A stretch of 64,000 bases of DNA from Novosphingobium resinovorum (GTDB lineage: Bacteria > Pseudomonadota > Alphaproteobacteria > Sphingomonadales > Sphingomonadaceae). The translations under genes were made by a program, and so were the position numbers. This document shows, piece by piece, positions 8,198 through 15,031 of this stretch (its first letter is position 1; every line of letters starts with the position of its first letter). The notes under the pieces are model-generated. The model was given only the letters and a program-made list of their open reading frames with translations, did not search any database and was not told where the DNA came from. Location: NCBI RefSeq assembly GCF_027922145.1, contig NZ_BSFC01000003.1:160892-224891 (forward strand), given 5' to 3'.

Positions 8198-8839
8198 ATG
8201 GCAACTCTCGCCCCAGACCACGCCGCGTTGATGGACCGCATCTACCGCTGGCAGCACCCGATCTACGACCTGACGCGCAAGTACTACCTGTTCGGCCGCG
8301 ACCGCCTGATCGACGAACTCGACGCCAAGCCCGGCATGGCGGTGCTGGAAATCGGCTGCGGCACCGGTCGCAATCTCGCGCATGTCGGCAGGACGTGGCG
8401 CGGGGTGCAGCTGTTCGGCCTCGACATCTCCAGCGAGATGCTGCGCGCCGCGCGAAAGACTCTGGGCACCAGCGGCACGCTGGCCCTGGGCGACGCCTCC
8501 CGCTTCGACGCCCCCGCGCTGCTGGGCCGCGAAGGCTTCGAGCGCGTGATGCTCTCCTACGCTGTCTCGATGATCCCCGACTGGCAGGCTGCGCTTTCTC
8601 AGGCCGCCGCGACGCTGGCCCCGCGCGGGCGCCTTCACGTGGTGGACTTCGGGGACTTCTCCGGCCTGCCCAGCCCCTTGCGCAAGCTGCTTCTCGGCTG
8701 GCTGGCGCGGTTCCACGTTTCGCCCCGGCTGGACCTTGCCGATGTGGCGGGCCGCGTCGCTCGCGAGCAGGGGCTGACACTGGAGGTGCGGCGCGGGCCT
8801 TTCGGATATTACCAGATGGTGCGGCTTTCCCGACCTTGA
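8198..8839 (+). CDS. btaB: S-adenosylmethionine-dependent N-methyltransferase BtaB
   Basis: Second and last enzyme of the betaine lipid route: three successive N-methylations turn diacylglyceryl-homoserine into diacylglyceryl-N,N,N-trimethylhomoserine. The 213 residues form a class I methyltransferase with motif I LEIGCGTG at 50-57, an acidic FGLDIS strand about 20 residues later, and ALGDASRFD; the C-terminal HVVDFGDFSGLP and GYYQMVRL fit BtaB. The N-terminal IYRWQHPIYDLTRKYYLFGRD is typical of the family. It is six bases after btaA. Confidence 0.92.
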   Translation: MATLAPDHAALMDRIYRWQHPIYDLTRKYYLFGRDRLIDELDAKPGMAVLEIGCGTGRNLAHVGRTWRGVQLFGLDISSEMLRAARKTLGTSGTLALGDASRFDAPALLGREGFERVMLSYAVSMIPDWQAALSQAAATLAPRGRLHVVDFGDFSGLPSPLRKLLLGWLARFHVSPRLDLADVAGRVAREQGLTLEVRRGPFGYYQMVRLSRP

Positions 8840-9027
8840 AGACAATAAGGGGAATGCGAGGGCCATTGCCCTCGCGCTCCCGGAACTGGCGACGTTGTGC
8901 GCGCAGCATCCTCTGCGCTCGCTTCGCCGAGTGTAAGCAAAGAGTCATACCGCAGAAGCGCCACAGACATTAAACTGTCACAATTTAGACATAATGGGCG
9001 CACTTCACCTTGGGAGGGAAATGCCGA

Positions 9028-9708
9028 ATGCGCTCGATCATCCATGGCCTATGCACGCTCGGCGTGGTCTTCATCGCCACGCCCGCCTGCGCATCGGAGG
9101 ATGAGCAGCTCTGGGTCGGCAGCTCCGCCACCGTCAAGCTGAGCGACAAGTGGCGCTTTTCACAGGAAGTGATCGGCCGCTTCAGCAACGATCGCGACGG
9201 GCTCTACGAAGTCGAGTCCAACTCCATGATCGGCTACAAGGTCGCCGACAAGGTGACCGTGTGGGTCGGCTATACCCACGATCCGAACTACAACGCCGGT
9301 CATTTCGCGGTGATGGAACATCGCGGGCGGCAACAGGTCACCTTCGACAACATCGTGAAGATCGGCCCCGGACAGCTGAGCGCCCGCCTGCGCGTCGAGG
9401 AACGCTGGCGTGAAGGCGTCGGCGGCACGGCGTACCGCCTGCGCCCTTACGTCAAGTATGTCTTGCCCTTCCAGAAAGGCGGCAAGACCGCGCTGGTACT
9501 CAGCCACGAAAGCTTCATCGACCTCAACGAGACCAACTTCCAGCGCGTGCAGGGCGAGGAGCGCATGCGCAACATGATCGCCGTGACCACTCCGCTGGCG
9601 AAGACCGTGAACCTCGAGGTCGGCTATCTTCACCAGCACGGTTTCCGCCCCGACGCCGACGACAGCAACGACAACGTCGCCTCGGTTTCGCTGGGGTTCA
9701 ATTTCTGA
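9028..9708 (+). CDS. DUF2490 outer-membrane beta-barrel protein
   Basis: From ATG at 9028 the 226-residue product has a signal peptide of ~22 residues (cleavage near CAS-ED), then alternating amphipathic strands rich in aromatic residues (QLWVGSSATVKLSDKW, VTVWVGYTHD, SARLRVEERW, RLRPYVKYVLPF) and a C-terminal strand ending in F, as in outer-membrane barrels. This is the pattern of DUF2490, whose biochemical role is unknown. GGGAGGG sits ten bases before the ATG; an alternative TTG at 9010 lies before it and is not preferred. The neighbours give no functional hint beyond envelope lipids. Confidence 0.8.
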   Translation: MRSIIHGLCTLGVVFIATPACASEDEQLWVGSSATVKLSDKWRFSQEVIGRFSNDRDGLYEVESNSMIGYKVADKVTVWVGYTHDPNYNAGHFAVMEHRGRQQVTFDNIVKIGPGQLSARLRVEERWREGVGGTAYRLRPYVKYVLPFQKGGKTALVLSHESFIDLNETNFQRVQGEERMRNMIAVTTPLAKTVNLEVGYLHQHGFRPDADDSNDNVASVSLGFNF

Positions 9709-9762
9709 AACCGTGGGCGGGACAGGAAGTCTGGTTTGGGTAGAATTGTGAACCGCTAAATT

Positions 9763-9792
9763 CGTCATTGCGAGCGCAGCGAAGCAATGACG
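9763..9792. repeat. Short form of palindromic intergenic repeat family 1
   Basis: Arms CGTCATTGC and GCAATGACG enclose GAGCGCAGCGAA, the same unit seen at 26577 and 35408 and, as half-units of a longer palindrome, at 19835, 40280 and 51926. Confidence 0.85.
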
Positions 9793-9845
9793 AGATGCGG
9801 GAAAGCATCCGATGTAAGTGGACAGGCGCCATCGCTCGCACCCTG

Positions 9846-9921
9846 CTCATGCTGGGCTTGTCGAAGAATGGAGAGCCACGGCGCCCGGCCTCGGGGGCTT
9901 CGACAAACTCAGCCTGAGCGG
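9846..9921. repeat. Palindromic intergenic repeat family 3
   Basis: CTGGGCTTGTCGAAG and, about 45 bases later, CTTCGACAAACTCAGCCTGAG face each other as an imperfect inverted repeat. The same element occurs at 29750 and 38594. Confidence 0.75.
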
Positions 9922-9977
9922 GATGGGAAGGTCAGCTTTGGCTGGGGAGCGGTCGTTGTATAAGGCAGGTTGAAGGC

Positions 9978-10223
9978 ATGACGAAAGACGATCTCGCAGA
10001 ACGCCTCGCCCTAGAAGGCATCGCACCGTCAGCTTATGACCTGAGCGGCGCAGGGCGTTCTGAGAGCTACGTCTTTCGCGAGCAATCAAGTGATTGGGCC
10101 GTATTCTACAGCGAGCGCGGTTTGCAAACGGGGCTCCGCGTTTTTGCAACTGAAACCGAGGCCTGCGGCTACTTCATCCAGCTTGTAGCCAGCGATCCCA
10201 CCACCAGAGCGGCGCTAGACTGA
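9978..10223 (+). CDS. Small unknown protein in accessory island
   Basis: An 81-residue acidic protein (ATG at 9978, preceded by a weak GAAGG) without signal peptide or membrane segment. The N-terminal TKDDLAERLALEGI looks helical; the rest alternates short strands (YVFRE, WAVFYSERG) and ends with a predicted helix FATETEACGYFIQLV. The size and layout resemble immunity-type proteins of polymorphic toxin loci, but no family is firmly recognised and no toxin gene is adjacent. It stops 13 bases before the first copy of the 108-bp repeat. Codon use is less GC-biased than its neighbours, consistent with recent acquisition. Confidence 0.55.
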   Translation: MTKDDLAERLALEGIAPSAYDLSGAGRSESYVFREQSSDWAVFYSERGLQTGLRVFATETEACGYFIQLVASDPTTRAALD

Positions 10224-10236
10224 ACGACCGACTTGG

Positions 10237-10344
10237 GGCGTGTCCGGTCAGGCTGCATTTCTTCCCGAGCGGCGAGTACCGGACGGACGGCTATAGAGCG
10301 CAGCGCTCGCCGCCCGGAATGGCGAAAACGGGTGGGAAGCCGAC
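10237..10344. repeat. 108-bp dispersed repeat, copy 1
   Basis: This block recurs at 10697-10804 with three mismatches in 108 positions. It contains an imperfect stem (TTCCCGAGCGGCGAG at 10262-10276 against CTCGCCGCCCGGAA at 10305-10318) and lies between convergent genes, directly beyond the stop codons of both. One plus-strand frame is open through most of it. Confidence 0.9.
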
Positions 10345-10350
10345 ATAGTC

Positions 10351-10635
10351 CTACAGGACTTTGCCCTGTCGGTAGGCAACCTTTGCGTTGCCTTGCACCT
10401 TGGTCCCGCGTTTCGTGATCGACACAGCCGGTATATGGTCGAGGCGCGTAATGAGAATGCCGATGAAGTCGGAAACATCTCCCTGGACTCCACTGGTTTC
10501 GACGTGAATTGCAAGAGCATCAGGATCGGTGCCGTAATTTCGCACGACAGCGCCTTCTCCGAAAATGCTTCGTGCGGCCTCGCGAATGAAGGAAGCCTGC
10601 TCTCGGGCAAGTTCACATGGTATCTGTGGTGGCAT
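10351..10635 (-). CDS. Small unknown protein between repeat copies
   Basis: A 94-residue soluble protein; the N-terminal half is helical (REQASFIREAARSIFG), followed by strands ALAIHVETSG, FIGILITRLDHIP and VSITKRGTKVQGN. No known family is recognised. It lies exactly between the two 108-bp repeats, its stop six bases from copy 1. The base composition is noticeably lower in GC than the flanking housekeeping genes. The gene plus one repeat forms a unit of ~460 bases. Confidence 0.5.
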   Translation of the reverse strand: MPPQIPCELAREQASFIREAARSIFGEGAVVRNYGTDPDALAIHVETSGVQGDVSDFIGILITRLDHIPAVSITKRGTKVQGNAKVAYRQGKVL

Positions 10636-10696
10636 TGGTGATTTAGCGGAGAAGGCATAGCCACTTCTTAGTGCCCCGCAGCAATGTCCGCAAAGT

Positions 10697-10804
10697 GGCG
10701 TGTCCGGTCAGGCTGCATTTCTTCCCGAGCGGCGAGCACCGGACGGACGGCTATAGAGCGCAGCGCTCGCCGCCCGGAATGGCGAAAACGGGTGGTTAGC
10801 CGAC
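10697..10804. repeat. 108-bp dispersed repeat, copy 2
   Basis: 105 of 108 positions match copy 1 at 10237; the differences fall at the base corresponding to 10277 and the pair at 10336-10337. It lies downstream of the stop of the 10845-11189 gene. Confidence 0.9.
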
Positions 10805-10844
10805 GTTCAGTTTACGGCTACAAGAAGTCAAAAGCTGCCGCTGG

Positions 10845-11189
10845 TTATGCGATGGCGATCCGTGGCTGCACACGCTGAGCCACCATCATCAGCAAATCGT
10901 AATCGGTATTCGCCAAGGTCATATAGCTAAGACCATGCTCGTAATAAACCCGCAGCGATGCTCCTTCAAATAGCAAGGTCCCCTCGACGAAGTCCTCGTC
11001 TTCGATATAGTCGGGAAGCGAGAGAGAACGGGCCGGGTTTTGTCCTAGCGCCTCTGCGATCTCAACAAGCATGGCGCGGAACGGCGCCTTATAGTTGAAA
11101 TTATCGAGCACCCAAAAAACGAGTGTCCAACCGCCCTGCGGATTAGGCGTGATCTCCAACGGGGCTTCGACCTTAATCATCAGCCGCAT
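10845..11189 (-). CDS. Small unknown protein in accessory island
   Basis: A 114-residue acidic protein with predicted strands IKVEAPLEITP and GWTLVFWVLDNF, a central helix FRAMLVEIAEALG, an acidic DYIEDEDFVEG turn and strands GTLLFEGASLRVYYEHGLSYMTL. The alternation and acidity resemble small immunity-like folds, but no family is recognised. It is followed, 40 bases past its stop, by the second 108-bp repeat, in the same gene-then-repeat arrangement as its neighbour. Confidence 0.55.
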   Translation of the reverse strand: MRLMIKVEAPLEITPNPQGGWTLVFWVLDNFNYKAPFRAMLVEIAEALGQNPARSLSLPDYIEDEDFVEGTLLFEGASLRVYYEHGLSYMTLANTDYDLLMMVAQRVQPRIAIA

Positions 11190-11346
11190 GATGACGGCTA
11201 TCAGTCATCACGTCCAGACGCCCGGATGGCGACAAAGGGGCGCTTACCGAAGGTCTCCTCACCTTCCATACGGCGCTCTCCGAAGCTCATCGCCCGCCAC
11301 AACGTTACACCGCAAGGTGATCTCGCTAGATCCCTTGAGGCCACAC

Positions 11347-11382
11347 ACAAAAAAGCCCCCGTCCAAGGACGGAGGCTTCTTG
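11347..11382 (-). terminator. Rho-independent terminator of the ATP synthase F0 operon
   Basis: On the minus strand GCCTCCGTCC, a TTGG loop and a matching arm are followed by six Ts, 26 bases past the subunit b stop. Confidence 0.85.
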
Positions 11383-11407
11383 ATCCCACCCGCAAGGGGT
11401 CAGGAAA

Positions 11408-11989
11408 TCAGATCCCGGCGATCGCCTGGTCCACCAGCACCCTGTCGGCGGCGGCGGAGTGGTTCGCGGCGATCAGGCCCTTAGCGGCAGCAGCGGCGGC
11501 AGCGGCAGCCTGGTTGCGCAGCTGGGTCACGGCAGCGAACTCGGCTGCGGTGATCTTGTCCTGCGCCATCTTCTCGCGGCGGGCGATGGTCTCGGTGGTG
11601 TCCGCCTCGGCCTTGGCGACGATCGCCTCGGCTTCGTGACGGGCATGGTCGAGCATCGCGGCGGCGTCCTTCTCGGCGTTCGCGATCTTGTCCGCGTACT
11701 CCTTGCGAAGGGCTTCCGCCTCGGCGCGCAGCGACTTGGCTTCGGCGAGCTGGGCCTTGATCTCGGCGATCTTGCCGTCGAGACCCTTGCCGATCATCTT
11801 CGGCACGCCCTTCCAGGCCAGGATCGCGAGCAGCACGATCATCGAGCTGCTGACAACCGCGACCGGCGGCGCGAAGCCGAGGAACAGCGGTTCGGCGTGA
11901 TGCTCCGTCGAAGCGTGCGTTTCCGCGCCGCTCACTTCGGCAGCTTCATGGTCGAGGCCGTGCTCGACGGCGGCGTTGGCGTCAGCCAT
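11408..11989 (-). CDS. atpF: ATP synthase F0 subunit b
   Basis: Peripheral stalk subunit that holds F1 against the membrane rotor. The 193 residues start with an acidic, His-rich ~33-residue leader, then one membrane helix (FAPPVAVVSSSMIVLLAILAW) and a long Ala/Glu/Lys/Arg helix (IAEIKAQLAEAKSLRAEAEA and on) expected to form a right-handed coiled coil with b'. Its start overlaps the end of the b' gene by eight bases. Alphaproteobacteria commonly carry b and b' as separate genes, as here. Confidence 0.93.
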   Translation of the reverse strand: MADANAAVEHGLDHEAAEVSGAETHASTEHHAEPLFLGFAPPVAVVSSSMIVLLAILAWKGVPKMIGKGLDGKIAEIKAQLAEAKSLRAEAEALRKEYADKIANAEKDAAAMLDHARHEAEAIVAKAEADTTETIARREKMAQDKITAAEFAAVTQLRNQAAAAAAAAAKGLIAANHSAAADRVLVDQAIAGI

Positions 11990-12476
11990 GGACCAGGTTC
12001 TCCTTCACGGCGCCGCGCACGGCGTCGTCGCCCAGCGACAGGCCGGCGATGCGGCTGACGATGTCGCGGGTCGCCTCAGCGGCCACGGTCTCGATGTCGT
12101 CGGCAGCGGCACGGCGCGCCTCGGCGATGCGGGTTTCCGCACCGGCCAGAGTGGCGTCGATCGATGCCTGGGCGACGGCGAGGCGCTGCTCGGCAGCGGC
12201 TGCGGCCTTGGCACGGGCGTCGGCGATGGTGCCCTGCGCCGAAGCGCGGTTGGCGTTCTCGCGGGTGCGCCAGGAGGCCTCTTCGGCATCGGCCTGGGCA
12301 CGAGCGGCTTCGGCTGCCTTGAGGTCGGCGGCGATCTGGTTGTCACGGCTGGCGACGGTGTCCATCACCTTCGGCACCATGCCCCGTCCAACGACGAAGA
12401 AGGTGATACCGAAGAAGATCAACAGCCAGAAGATCTGGCTGGAGTAGAACTCGCCTAGCTGAGCGATCTGAGGCAT
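11982..12476 (-). CDS. ATP synthase F0 subunit b'
   Basis: Second, diverged peripheral stalk subunit (164 residues). The N-terminus MPQIAQLGEFYSSQIFWLLI leads straight into the membrane helix FWLLIFFGITFFVVGRG, followed by a long heptad-like helix with many Ala, Arg and Glu. It is shorter at the N-terminus than b. It overlaps atpF by eight bases and follows the c-subunit gene after ~100 bases that contain a hairpin. Confidence 0.93.
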   Translation of the reverse strand: MPQIAQLGEFYSSQIFWLLIFFGITFFVVGRGMVPKVMDTVASRDNQIAADLKAAEAARAQADAEEASWRTRENANRASAQGTIADARAKAAAAAEQRLAVAQASIDATLAGAETRIAEARRAAADDIETVAAEATRDIVSRIAGLSLGDDAVRGAVKENLVHG

Positions 12477-12525
12477 GGGTTCAGCCCTGTCTCGAAGGAA
12501 GCCGGAAAAAATCTTGCCGGAAATC

Positions 12526-12558
12526 CCGGCCGCCTCACCAAAGGGTCAGGGCGGCCGG
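12526..12558. promoter_or_regulatory. Intercistronic hairpin between atpE and the b' gene
   Basis: CCGGCCGCC and GGCGGCCGG arms with a 15-base loop lie in the 104-base gap between the c and b' genes. There is no T run, so it is more likely an mRNA-stabilising or processing stem that helps keep the c transcript in excess than a full terminator. Confidence 0.5.
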
Positions 12559-12580
12559 AAATCCGGTCAAACGCGAGCGA

Positions 12581-12805
12581 TCAGGCGAAGATCAGCAGCG
12601 CGGCAATGACGAACGAAAGCAGGCCGAGAAGCTCTGCACCGGCGAAGCCGATGAACAGGCGACCCTGCTGGGCGTCAGCGGCGCCCGGGTTGCGCAGCGC
12701 GCCTTCGAGGAACTTGGCGAAAACGTTGCCCACGCCGATCGAGGCGAGGCCGGCACCGATTGCAGCGAAACCGGCTCCGAGCAGCTTTGCAGCTTCTGCG
12801 TCCAT
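12581..12805 (-). CDS. atpE: ATP synthase F0 subunit c
   Basis: The 74-residue rotor-ring proteolipid: two hydrophobic helices joined by the polar loop RNPGA (38-42). The first helix carries the glycine pattern GAGFAAIGAGLASIGVG; the second has the ion-binding carboxylate E58 in FAGAELLGLLSF. The signature and lack of sodium-binding residues point to a proton ring. The gene is separated from atpB by ~48 bases with AGGGAG upstream of the ATG. Confidence 0.96.
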   Translation of the reverse strand: MDAEAAKLLGAGFAAIGAGLASIGVGNVFAKFLEGALRNPGAADAQQGRLFIGFAGAELLGLLSFVIAALLIFA

Positions 12806-12853
12806 ATCAAAAACTCCCTTTGGTGTGCCCGCAAGTGAGGCGAAAAAAGATGA

Positions 12854-13636
12854 TCAGTGAAGGTTCTCGGCGTCGTTGAGATAGACGCAGGTGAGAAGAG
12901 CGAAGACGTAAGCCTGGATGCCGGCGACCAGCAGTTCCAGCGCGCAGATGCCGACCATCAGCACGAAGCTGGGAATGCCGGCGATCGCGAACATGATCGG
13001 ACCATTGTTGCCGCCCGAGATCACGAAGCTGGAAAGCACTTCGAGCAGCACGTGGCCGGCCATCATCGCGACGAAGAGTCGCAGGCCGAGGCTGAACGGG
13101 CGCACCAGGAACGAGATCAGCTCGACCACGAAGATGATCGGGATCATCAGCGCCGGCGTACCGTGCGGCACGAAGAGCGAGAAGAAGTGTAGCTTGTGCT
13201 TGGCGAAGCCGACGATCAGCACGATCGAGAACGACAGCACCGCGAGAACCCCCGTGGCCGAGAAGTGGCTGGTGAAGGTGAAGGCGTGAACGCCCAGCAC
13301 GCCCAGCGGCATCAGGCCGAGGAAGTTCGCGAAGAGGATGAACATGAACAGCGAAAAGATGTACGGAACGTACTTCTTGCCGTTTTTGCCGACGTTGGCG
13401 GCCAGCATGCCGTCGATGAAACCGGTGAAGGTCTCCACCGCCATCTGCCAGCGACCGGGCACCAGCTGGCGCTTCATGCCGCCCGCAACGAACACGATCA
13501 GCGCGAGGGTGGCGATGGCCATCCACAGCGCACTGTTGGTGAAGGCGATATTGTAACCGGCAATGTTCCAGTCCGCGCCCGCCAGCTTTTCAAGCTGGAA
13601 CTGGTGCATCGGATCGAGCTTCGCTTCGGCTGCCAC
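12854..13636 (-). CDS. atpB: ATP synthase F0 subunit a
   Basis: The stator channel subunit through which protons reach the c ring. The 260-residue protein has six or so membrane helices; the essential arginine is in PFSLGLRLFVAMMAGH, and MPIIFVVELISFLVRP just before it is the other signature. The N-terminal periplasmic segment KLDPMHQFQLEKL is the usual F0 a start. It is second in the atpI-a-c-b'-b order. Confidence 0.96.
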   Translation of the reverse strand: MAAEAKLDPMHQFQLEKLAGADWNIAGYNIAFTNSALWMAIATLALIVFVAGGMKRQLVPGRWQMAVETFTGFIDGMLAANVGKNGKKYVPYIFSLFMFILFANFLGLMPLGVLGVHAFTFTSHFSATGVLAVLSFSIVLIVGFAKHKLHFFSLFVPHGTPALMIPIIFVVELISFLVRPFSLGLRLFVAMMAGHVLLEVLSSFVISGGNNGPIMFAIAGIPSFVLMVGICALELLVAGIQAYVFALLTCVYLNDAENLH

Positions 13637-13691
13637 GCGCGATTACCCCTGTCGCCTATTGAACCACAGCGCCCCCTTACCCATTTTCGGG

Positions 13692-14012
13692 TCAGTCAGG
13701 ACGCTGGTTCGTAATCCGTAATATGTTCCTGAAGGCAATACCAATTCCCACGAACAGCATCACCATCAGACTCAAGGCCATATATCCGCTGAAATGGCCG
13801 ATGAGCCATCCCAGGAACAGACCGCCCGCGACACCTCCCAGCAATTCCGAAAGCACCCGGTTGCCCATGCGATAGCTCGCATCGGTTTCCGCGCCGGCTT
13901 TCGGTCGGTTGCGTTCCTCTTCCCGCTCGCGAAGGGCCTTCAGCCTTTCGTCGAGCGAATCGATGCGCGCATCCTCGCCAACAGGGTCTCGTGCAGGTTG
14001 CTCGTCGGTCAT
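13692..14012 (-). CDS. atpI: AtpI/AtpZ-type ATP synthase assembly protein
   Basis: 106 residues: a charged N-terminal half (DERLKALREREEERNR) and two membrane helices (LLGGVAGGLFLGWLIGHF and MALSLMVMLFVGIGIAFRNI) separated by a short turn. This is the F0F1 gene 1 type protein found at the head of alphaproteobacterial F0 operons, which aids c-ring assembly or magnesium handling. First gene of the operon, 55 bases before atpB. Confidence 0.88.
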   Translation of the reverse strand: MTDEQPARDPVGEDARIDSLDERLKALREREEERNRPKAGAETDASYRMGNRVLSELLGGVAGGLFLGWLIGHFSGYMALSLMVMLFVGIGIAFRNILRITNQRPD

Positions 14013-14360
14013 GTCACGTCCTCCTCACGATGACAGGAACGTTAGACACAAACGACGGCTGCCCGCCAAGAGCACCGGCCCCTTAGGGTGGGGCTTATCC
14101 CGAGTCAACCGGGGCGGCGGCTCCACGGTGCCTGTTGTTGACAGGACACGGGGCCAGGATGCGGCGCAGGTGAAGTAGAACTGCGGCGATCATCCGAATA
14201 CCGCAATGGCGATGCAGCCGGAATGGACACGAAAAAGGCCGGAAAAGCGTGCCCGCTTCCGGCCTTTTCTTGATTCGTCAGTGACGCGGCGAAAGTGTTT
14301 AACGGAGCGACCTAGTACTTTTGGCCGCGCGCCGTTTTCACCGCCTTATGGAGATCAATG
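14013..14360. other. Intergenic region upstream of the F0 operon
   Basis: 348 bases with no plausible gene. It should hold the atpI promoter on the minus strand near 14020-14100, and it holds the terminator at 14232-14270. No other structure is clear. Confidence 0.5.
14232..14270 (-). terminator. Terminator of the ydbH-ynbE-ydbL operon
   Basis: GGCCGGAA and TTCCGGCC arms around a 12-base loop with T runs on both sides; it lies 91 bases past the ydbL stop and would work in either direction. Confidence 0.8.
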
Positions 14361-14738
14361 TCACGGACAGCGCGGATCGAGTTCCGGCGCACCGGCGCTG
14401 CGCGTCTTCCACGAACCGTCGAGGCCTTGGTACTTCTCGCCGGGCTTGGTGTCGCGGATCAGCTTGCAGCCGGTGGTGAAGGCGTATTCCTCGATCGTGC
14501 TCTTGCCCTGGGCGGCGGTGGTGTAGACCGAGCGGCGCTTGTTGTTGATGTCGCGGACCATGGCGGAGATGTCCCCGCCGCCGCTGATCACGCCGAGGTA
14601 GCCGTCGCGCTGCTCGCCGACCTGCCCGGCCGCGCGAGCCGCGACGTATTCCGGCGAGCGCTGCGCATAAGCCGTGGACGCACCGGCGACGGCGAGAACC
14701 GTGGTGGCTGCGGCGGCAATGAAACGAATGCTCGTCAT
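14361..14738 (-). CDS. ydbL: YdbL family periplasmic protein (DUF1318)
   Basis: A 125-residue secreted protein with a signal peptide of ~24 residues ending at AYA-Q, then RSPEYVAARAAGQVGEQRDGYLG, the DUF1318 signature, and a domain with VRDINNKRRSVY. In Escherichia coli YdbL is a periplasmic modulator of the YdbH-YnbE intermembrane bridge. The ATG at 14738 shares its A with the TGA of ynbE. A C-terminal CKLIRDTKPGEKYQGLDGSW segment beyond the usual domain resembles a short DUF1318-associated tail. Confidence 0.85.
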   Translation of the reverse strand: MTSIRFIAAAATTVLAVAGASTAYAQRSPEYVAARAAGQVGEQRDGYLGVISGGGDISAMVRDINNKRRSVYTTAAQGKSTIEEYAFTTGCKLIRDTKPGEKYQGLDGSWKTRSAGAPELDPRCP

Positions 14739-15031
14739 CAGAAAATGCCCTTGTTCTCGTCCACCGTCTTGGCCGCGTCGGCGGCCAGGCGATAGACGAC
14801 TTCCTGCCGGATGTTGATGTTGAGTTCGATCACGATCGGCTTGTCGGGCGCTGCAACCTGAATGCAGCCTCCGAGACCGAAAGCGACCGCCATCACCGTC
14901 GCGGCCATCATTGCGGCGCGAACGGCGCGCCTGCCGGACCGTGTGCCCACCTGCTGCTCTGTCGAATACCCGTCGATCATCGCCGGGCTTGTCGCAGCCG
15001 GAGGGCTTCCGGTCAATTCCGAGGGCATCAT
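14738..15031 (-). CDS. ynbE: YnbE family outer-membrane lipoprotein
   Basis: The lipobox FGLGGC with the lipidated Cys (C56 if started at 15031) is followed by a ~40-residue mature part with IVIELNINIRQEVVYRL, the YnbE signature that adds strands to the end of YdbH at the outer membrane. A start at 15031 overlaps the ydbH stop (ATGA) but gives a long ~40-residue leader before the signal; the MM pair at residues 41-42 (near 14911) would give a normal lipoprotein signal and may be the true start. The gene is coupled to both neighbours by overlap. Confidence 0.85.
   Translation of the reverse strand: MMPSELTGSPPAATSPAMIDGYSTEQQVGTRSGRRAVRAAMMAATVMAVAFGLGGCIQVAAPDKPIVIELNINIRQEVVYRLAADAAKTVDENKGIF

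Noticed and set aside
10237..10804. Integron cassette attC sites for the 108-bp repeats
   Set aside because: No GTTRRRY or RYYYAAC cores are visible and no integrase is nearby, although the gene-then-repeat order resembles cassettes.
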